From: an uncultured Clostridia bacterium
GTDB lineage: Bacteria; Bacillota; Clostridia; Oscillospirales; Ruminococcaceae
Length of the DNA stretch: 8,485 nucleotides
Assembly (NCBI GenBank): GCA_947176675.1
Contig: CAMWRN010000091.1
Span: 1-8,485, forward strand
Direction: 5' to 3'
The notes beneath the pieces are model-generated. The model made no database searches and was not told where the DNA came from. It saw nothing but the letters and a program-made list of their open reading frames with translations. This document shows positions 6,367 to 8,485 of the stretch, one piece after another; positions within the stretch are counted from its first letter, which is position 1; every line of letters begins with the position of its first letter. Made by a program: the position numbers and the translations under genes.

Positions 6367-8004
6367 TTACTGTCCGAGGAACATAACTGTGCAGAGACCT
6401 TTGCGCTGCTCCTCTGTTGGGAGCTTCAATACTCCCTTGTTAAGCAGGTACTCCATAATATGAGTGTGCAAATTGCAGGCAGAATTCTGTCCGTAGTAGC
6501 GTATAAGGTCGTGCATATGCTCGGGCTGGTTAAGAATGTCCGCTTCGGAAGACTTTTCCGCATACTCCTTGGAGAGAGACAGTACCTCGTCGTTTGGCTT
6601 TGGGAAAAGTTCAAACCACTTGCTCATTTCCTGTGCAATAATAATATTTACCTTGTAGCCCGAATCGGTTTTCACCAGATAGCCGCGGTCAAGCAGACGC
6701 TTGTAGGCGTACAGGTTAGCGTCGTTTTCCGCAAGCTCGCCTTTCATGAAATAGTACAGCTTATCGTAATCCTCGGAAAGATTTTCACGCCAGCCCTCGC
6801 GGCTGCCCCAGTACACGTCAAGCCGCCAGCTTTTCCATGTGTAGGATTTATCCCATGAAAACGGTTCATCAGGCATATTGGGATTACGCCACATACTGCC
6901 GCAAGCCCAGTAAATATTTTCGCCGGCTTCATTTTTTAACGGTACGTCTAAGGTTGCGCTTGCTACAAAGTCGCCGCCGTCCTTGCGCTTTACGGAGTAT
7001 TTCATATCGTTGATATCAGCCGTAGCAAGCTTGTCAACGATTGGCGGAACCATACTCCATTTAAGTAGATTTATGTCATTGTCGGGAACAGTGAGAAAAT
7101 CGGGTATTTCCTTGATGTTTTCGAGATAGGGGATGACAAATTTTTCCGCAAACAGTTCTGTGTATTTTTTGTCAATACTCCTGTAAACAGCGTTCGCCTC
7201 TTCGCTTGGTATAAAGATATGAATATTGGTGCGGTACTTGCCGTCGGGAAGCTTATCCATATAGCCGTACTCTTCGAGAACGGCAACCTCGTCTTCAACA
7301 AAGATCGGGTTTATGCCAAGTTCCTCGGCAATTTCGTTGATAGTGCGGGGGTGATGGTACGCCGCATAAGCAATGTTCTGTGTTACAGTTTTTGCGAGGA
7401 AATCGGCGGTGTCGCCCTTTGAGCCGGGGTGACCGTTGTGTCCCATACTCGTAAAACGTATTGGATTTATTCCGAGATTACCTATTGTTCTTATTTTATC
7501 CATATTCATAATTAACTCCTTTCGTGTGCATGACAGGTGCCATTTTACAGTACCCTCTGGGATATCCATAGCCGCGGCAATGGTTCTGACTTTTTCCTGT
7601 CGGTAATAATGGCGTACAACGATCTCGCGCTGAATTTTTGAAAGATAGGCTATTTCGCGGCGGATTATCCCGTATTGTTCCGATTGCTGGAATTCCTCCG
7701 CAAAGTCTCTTTCGTCGGGAATCTGTTCAAAACTGTTTGTGCCGTCAAAGCCGCTTATGCTGTCAAAGCTGCGTGACTTGCTTTTCCTGCCGATGTATCT
7801 CGTCCATACGTTGTGGGCTATCTTGTAGATGTAACCGTTCACATTGACGATATTTTCACGCTTTACAAGTACCTCGTAAACCTCTGCGATTATTACTGCG
7901 GACAGTTCTTCCGCCTCGTCAGGGTTTCCCAGCTTGTTCAATGCAAAGCCGTACAGTTTCTGAACATATTCTCTGATGATCTTATCAGCAGCCTGCTTAT
8001 TCAT
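6367..8004 (-). CDS. ECF-like sigma factor fused to a winged-helix/Trp-rich C-terminal region
   Basis: This 545-residue protein begins with a sigma-70-family core. Region 2 spans about residues 8-80, with GYIYKIAHNVWTRYIGRK (57-74) as the -10-binding helix. Region 4 spans about 113-168, with a helix-turn-helix ending EGTVKWHLSCTRKEL (150-164). Classical ECF factors stop about here, near 170-190 residues. A Gly/His linker (MGHNGHPGSKGDT, 187-199) then leads to a winged-helix domain (about 210-265, HTH TINEIAEELGINPIFVEDEV). Beyond it lie about 280 residues I do not recognise. They include seven Trp between 366 and 405 and two more wing-like segments near 430-457 and 512-543. The protein probably redirects RNA polymerase, with the extension as a sensor or regulator; no membrane anti-sigma gene is visible nearby. 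AGGAGG (8018-8013) lies eight bases before the ATG. An internal start at the domain junction is listed separately. Confidence 0.85.
   Translation of the reverse strand: MNKQAADKIIREYVQKLYGFALNKLGNPDEAEELSAVIIAEVYEVLVKRENIVNVNGYIYKIAHNVWTRYIGRKSKSRSFDSISGFDGTNSFEQIPDERDFAEEFQQSEQYGIIRREIAYLSKIQREIVVRHYYRQEKVRTIAAAMDIPEGTVKWHLSCTRKELIMNMDKIRTIGNLGINPIRFTSMGHNGHPGSKGDTADFLAKTVTQNIAYAAYHHPRTINEIAEELGINPIFVEDEVAVLEEYGYMDKLPDGKYRTNIHIFIPSEEANAVYRSIDKKYTELFAEKFVIPYLENIKEIPDFLTVPDNDINLLKWSMVPPIVDKLATADINDMKYSVKRKDGGDFVASATLDVPLKNEAGENIYWACGSMWRNPNMPDEPFSWDKSYTWKSWRLDVYWGSREGWRENLSEDYDKLYYFMKGELAENDANLYAYKRLLDRGYLVKTDSGYKVNIIIAQEMSKWFELFPKPNDEVLSLSKEYAEKSSEADILNQPEHMHDLIRYYGQNSACNLHTHIMEYLLNKGVLKLPTEEQRKGLCTVMFLGQ
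7501..7522 (-). promoter_or_regulatory. internal ribosome-binding site and start at the sigma/C-terminal junction
   Basis: Inside the sigma-factor gene, minus-strand AAAGGAG (7522-7516) is followed by a 6-base spacer and an in-frame ATG (7509-7507, Met166). A second ATG at 7503-7501 is Met168. The strength and spacing equal those of real gene starts in this window. It falls exactly between sigma region 4 and the C-terminal domains, so translation here would give a 380-residue protein (7509 to 6367) without the sigma domains. Because the AAAGGAG encodes parts of Arg-Lys-Glu-Leu codons typical of region 4, a chance origin is possible. Confidence 0.55.
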
Positions 8005-8020
8005 TTGGAGCTCCTCCTTT

Positions 8021-8032
8021 TTGAACGTTCAA
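8021..8032. promoter_or_regulatory. 12-bp palindrome, copy 1, possible operator
   Basis: TTGAACGTTCAA is a perfect palindrome placed three bases upstream of the AGGAGG ribosome-binding site of the sigma-factor gene, read on the minus strand. A dimeric regulator bound here could block transcription leaving toward that gene. The same 12 bases recur at 8182-8193. Confidence 0.5.
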
Positions 8033-8087
8033 TAATATAGTGTGCTGTGAAGAAAAACGGTTGGGAAATTTTTAAAAAAATTTTGAT

Positions 8088-8115
8088 TTTACATAAAGCA
8101 GCATAGCTGTAATAT
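8088..8115 (+). promoter_or_regulatory. candidate promoter in repeat copy 1
   Basis: TTTACA (8088-8093), a 16-base spacer and TAATAT (8110-8115) read rightward. Both hexamers are unchanged in copy 2, while the spacer between them holds 6 of the 12 substitutions. This is the pattern expected if only the hexamers are under selection. A/T tracts lie just upstream, as in UP elements. The -10 match is modest. Confidence 0.4.
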
Positions 8116-8181
8116 TTTGCCATCAAAATTATGGTACCATTTTAATGTCTTCCAATAATGTGCGTTTGAGGCGCTTCCTTT

Positions 8182-8193
8182 TTGAACGTTCAA
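8182..8193. promoter_or_regulatory. 12-bp palindrome, copy 2, possible operator
   Basis: This is a second identical TTGAACGTTCAA, 161 bases from the first. It lies 55 bases upstream of the TTTACA hexamer of copy 2, where an activator or a looping repressor could act on the rightward promoter. Confidence 0.5.
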
Positions 8194-8248
8194 TAATATA
8201 GTGTGCTGTGAAGAAAAATGGTTGGGAAATTTTCAAAAAAATTTTGAT

Positions 8249-8276
8249 TTTACATGAGGTAACATAACAGTAATAT
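8249..8276 (+). promoter_or_regulatory. candidate promoter of the mscL fragment (copy 2)
   Basis: TTTACA (8249-8254), 16 bases, then TAATAT (8271-8276), matching the hexamers in copy 1. It would start transcription near 8283, about 58 bases before the mscL ATG. An alternative pair, TTGTCA (8278-8283) with TTTAAT (8303-8308), has a 19-base spacer and is less convincing. Confidence 0.4.
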
Positions 8277-8340
8277 TTTGTCAACAAAATTATGGTACTA
8301 TATTTAATGTCTTACAATAATGTGCGAAAGGAAGATAATT

Positions 8341-8430
8341 ATGGCGGACGAAAAGAAAAAAGGCATTATCTCCGAATTTAAGGAATTCATCGCCAGTGGA
8401 AACGTTATCGACCTTCAGACATTCAGATAA
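8341..8430 (+). pseudogene. mscL: mscL N-terminal fragment, truncated
   Basis: The first 25 codons read MADEKKKGIISEFKEFIASG followed by NVIDL. This is the amphipathic N-terminal helix and start of the first membrane helix of the large-conductance mechanosensitive channel MscL, a pentameric inner-membrane pore that opens under osmotic downshock. After Asp24-Leu25 the family continues with a small-residue membrane helix (AVGVIIG in well-known members). Here the sequence changes at 8416 to QTFR and stops at 8428-8430. Neither of the other two forward frames picks up MscL helix 1 in the remaining 55 bases, so a simple frameshift does not explain it; a deletion junction or an insertion at about 8416 does. 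AAAGGAAG (8327-8334) is a good ribosome-binding site for the ATG at 8341. The 29-residue product cannot form a channel. The rest of mscL may lie beyond an inserted element outside the window. Confidence 0.8.
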
Positions 8431-8485
8431 AAATGTTTAAGACGGCGGGATTTTCAAGTGCGGAAAATGTACTCAGAGTTGAAAA

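Larger units (their letters stand above)
8015..8164. repeat. tandem repeat copy 1 (about 150 bp)
   Basis: This is the sigma-proximal copy of a duplicated intergenic block. Compared with copy 2 it shows about 12 substitutions and one single-base indel by eye. The first 43 bases (8015-8057) are identical to 8176-8218. The block includes the palindrome TTGAACGTTCAA, A/T tracts (8067-8090), the hexamers TTTACA (8088-8093) and TAATAT (8110-8115), and the palindrome ATGGTACCAT (8131-8140). Its left edge overlaps the Shine-Dalgarno site of the sigma-factor gene. No reading frame of note runs through it. Confidence 0.95.
8176..8326. repeat. tandem repeat copy 2 (about 151 bp)
   Basis: This is the mscL-proximal copy, in direct orientation, separated from copy 1 by 11 bases (8165-8175). 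It leads straight into the ribosome-binding site and ATG of the mscL fragment, so it is probably the native leader of that gene. One extra A near 8302 accounts for the single indel. Together with copy 1 it fills the 336-base gene-free stretch 8005-8340. Confidence 0.95.

Noticed and set aside
8015..8326. Tandem riboswitch or CRISPR array as the explanation of the repeats
   Set aside because: The two copies are A/T-rich with no known aptamer core, and there are only two long units with one 11-base gap, which is not a CRISPR layout.
8433..8485. Possible start of a new gene at ATG 8433
   Set aside because: There is no ribosome-binding site, only 17 codons are visible, and the frame is also open upstream of the ATG, so it cannot be supported as a gene start.

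Overview
The window reads as a low- to mid-GC Clostridia chromosome, most likely a gut Oscillospiraceae/Ruminococcus-type organism. This is inferred from the SAM-I riboswitch in front of metK, strong purine-rich Shine-Dalgarno sites, an ECF-type vitamin transporter S component, a gut-Firmicutes style heterodimeric ABC exporter, and a sigma-70-family factor with a long C-terminal extension. No lineage marker gene is present, so the genus is not certain.

Layout. Positions 2-274 (+) hold the 3' end of an ECF transporter substrate-binding subunit. From 282 to 489 (+) there is a complete regulatory leader: an extended -10 promoter, a SAM-I aptamer, an antiterminator and an intrinsic terminator. 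It controls metK (526-1707, +), which makes S-adenosylmethionine, so the product switches off its own gene. A bidirectional terminator (1779-1815) separates metK from a convergent two-gene operon on the minus strand (5488 to 1830). That operon encodes the two halves of a type IV ABC exporter, with one degenerate and one consensus ATP site. The operon promoter faces a near-perfect sigma-A promoter driving a divergent flavodoxin-fold oxidoreductase with an Isf-like cysteine cluster (5674-6261, +). Small repeats lie between the two promoters. A 16-bp perfect hairpin (6295-6330) ends that gene and the convergent sigma-factor gene.

The accessory-looking part is 6367-8485. A minus-strand gene (8004 to 6367) fuses an ECF-like sigma factor (regions 2 and 4, about residues 1-165) to about 380 residues of winged-helix and tryptophan-rich sequence of unknown function. 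An excellent internal ribosome-binding site and ATG sit exactly at the domain junction, so the C-terminal part may also be made as a separate protein. Its upstream region (8005-8340) is a tandem duplication of a roughly 150-bp block. Each copy carries a 12-bp palindrome, AT tracts and a conserved promoter-like pair of hexamers pointing the other way. Copy 2 runs into the start of an mscL mechanosensitive channel gene that is cut off after about 25 codons (8341-8430). The final 55 bases hold nothing I can identify.

The strongest candidates for something new are the sigma factor with its internally initiated C-terminal protein, and the duplicated promoter/operator block between it and the broken mscL.
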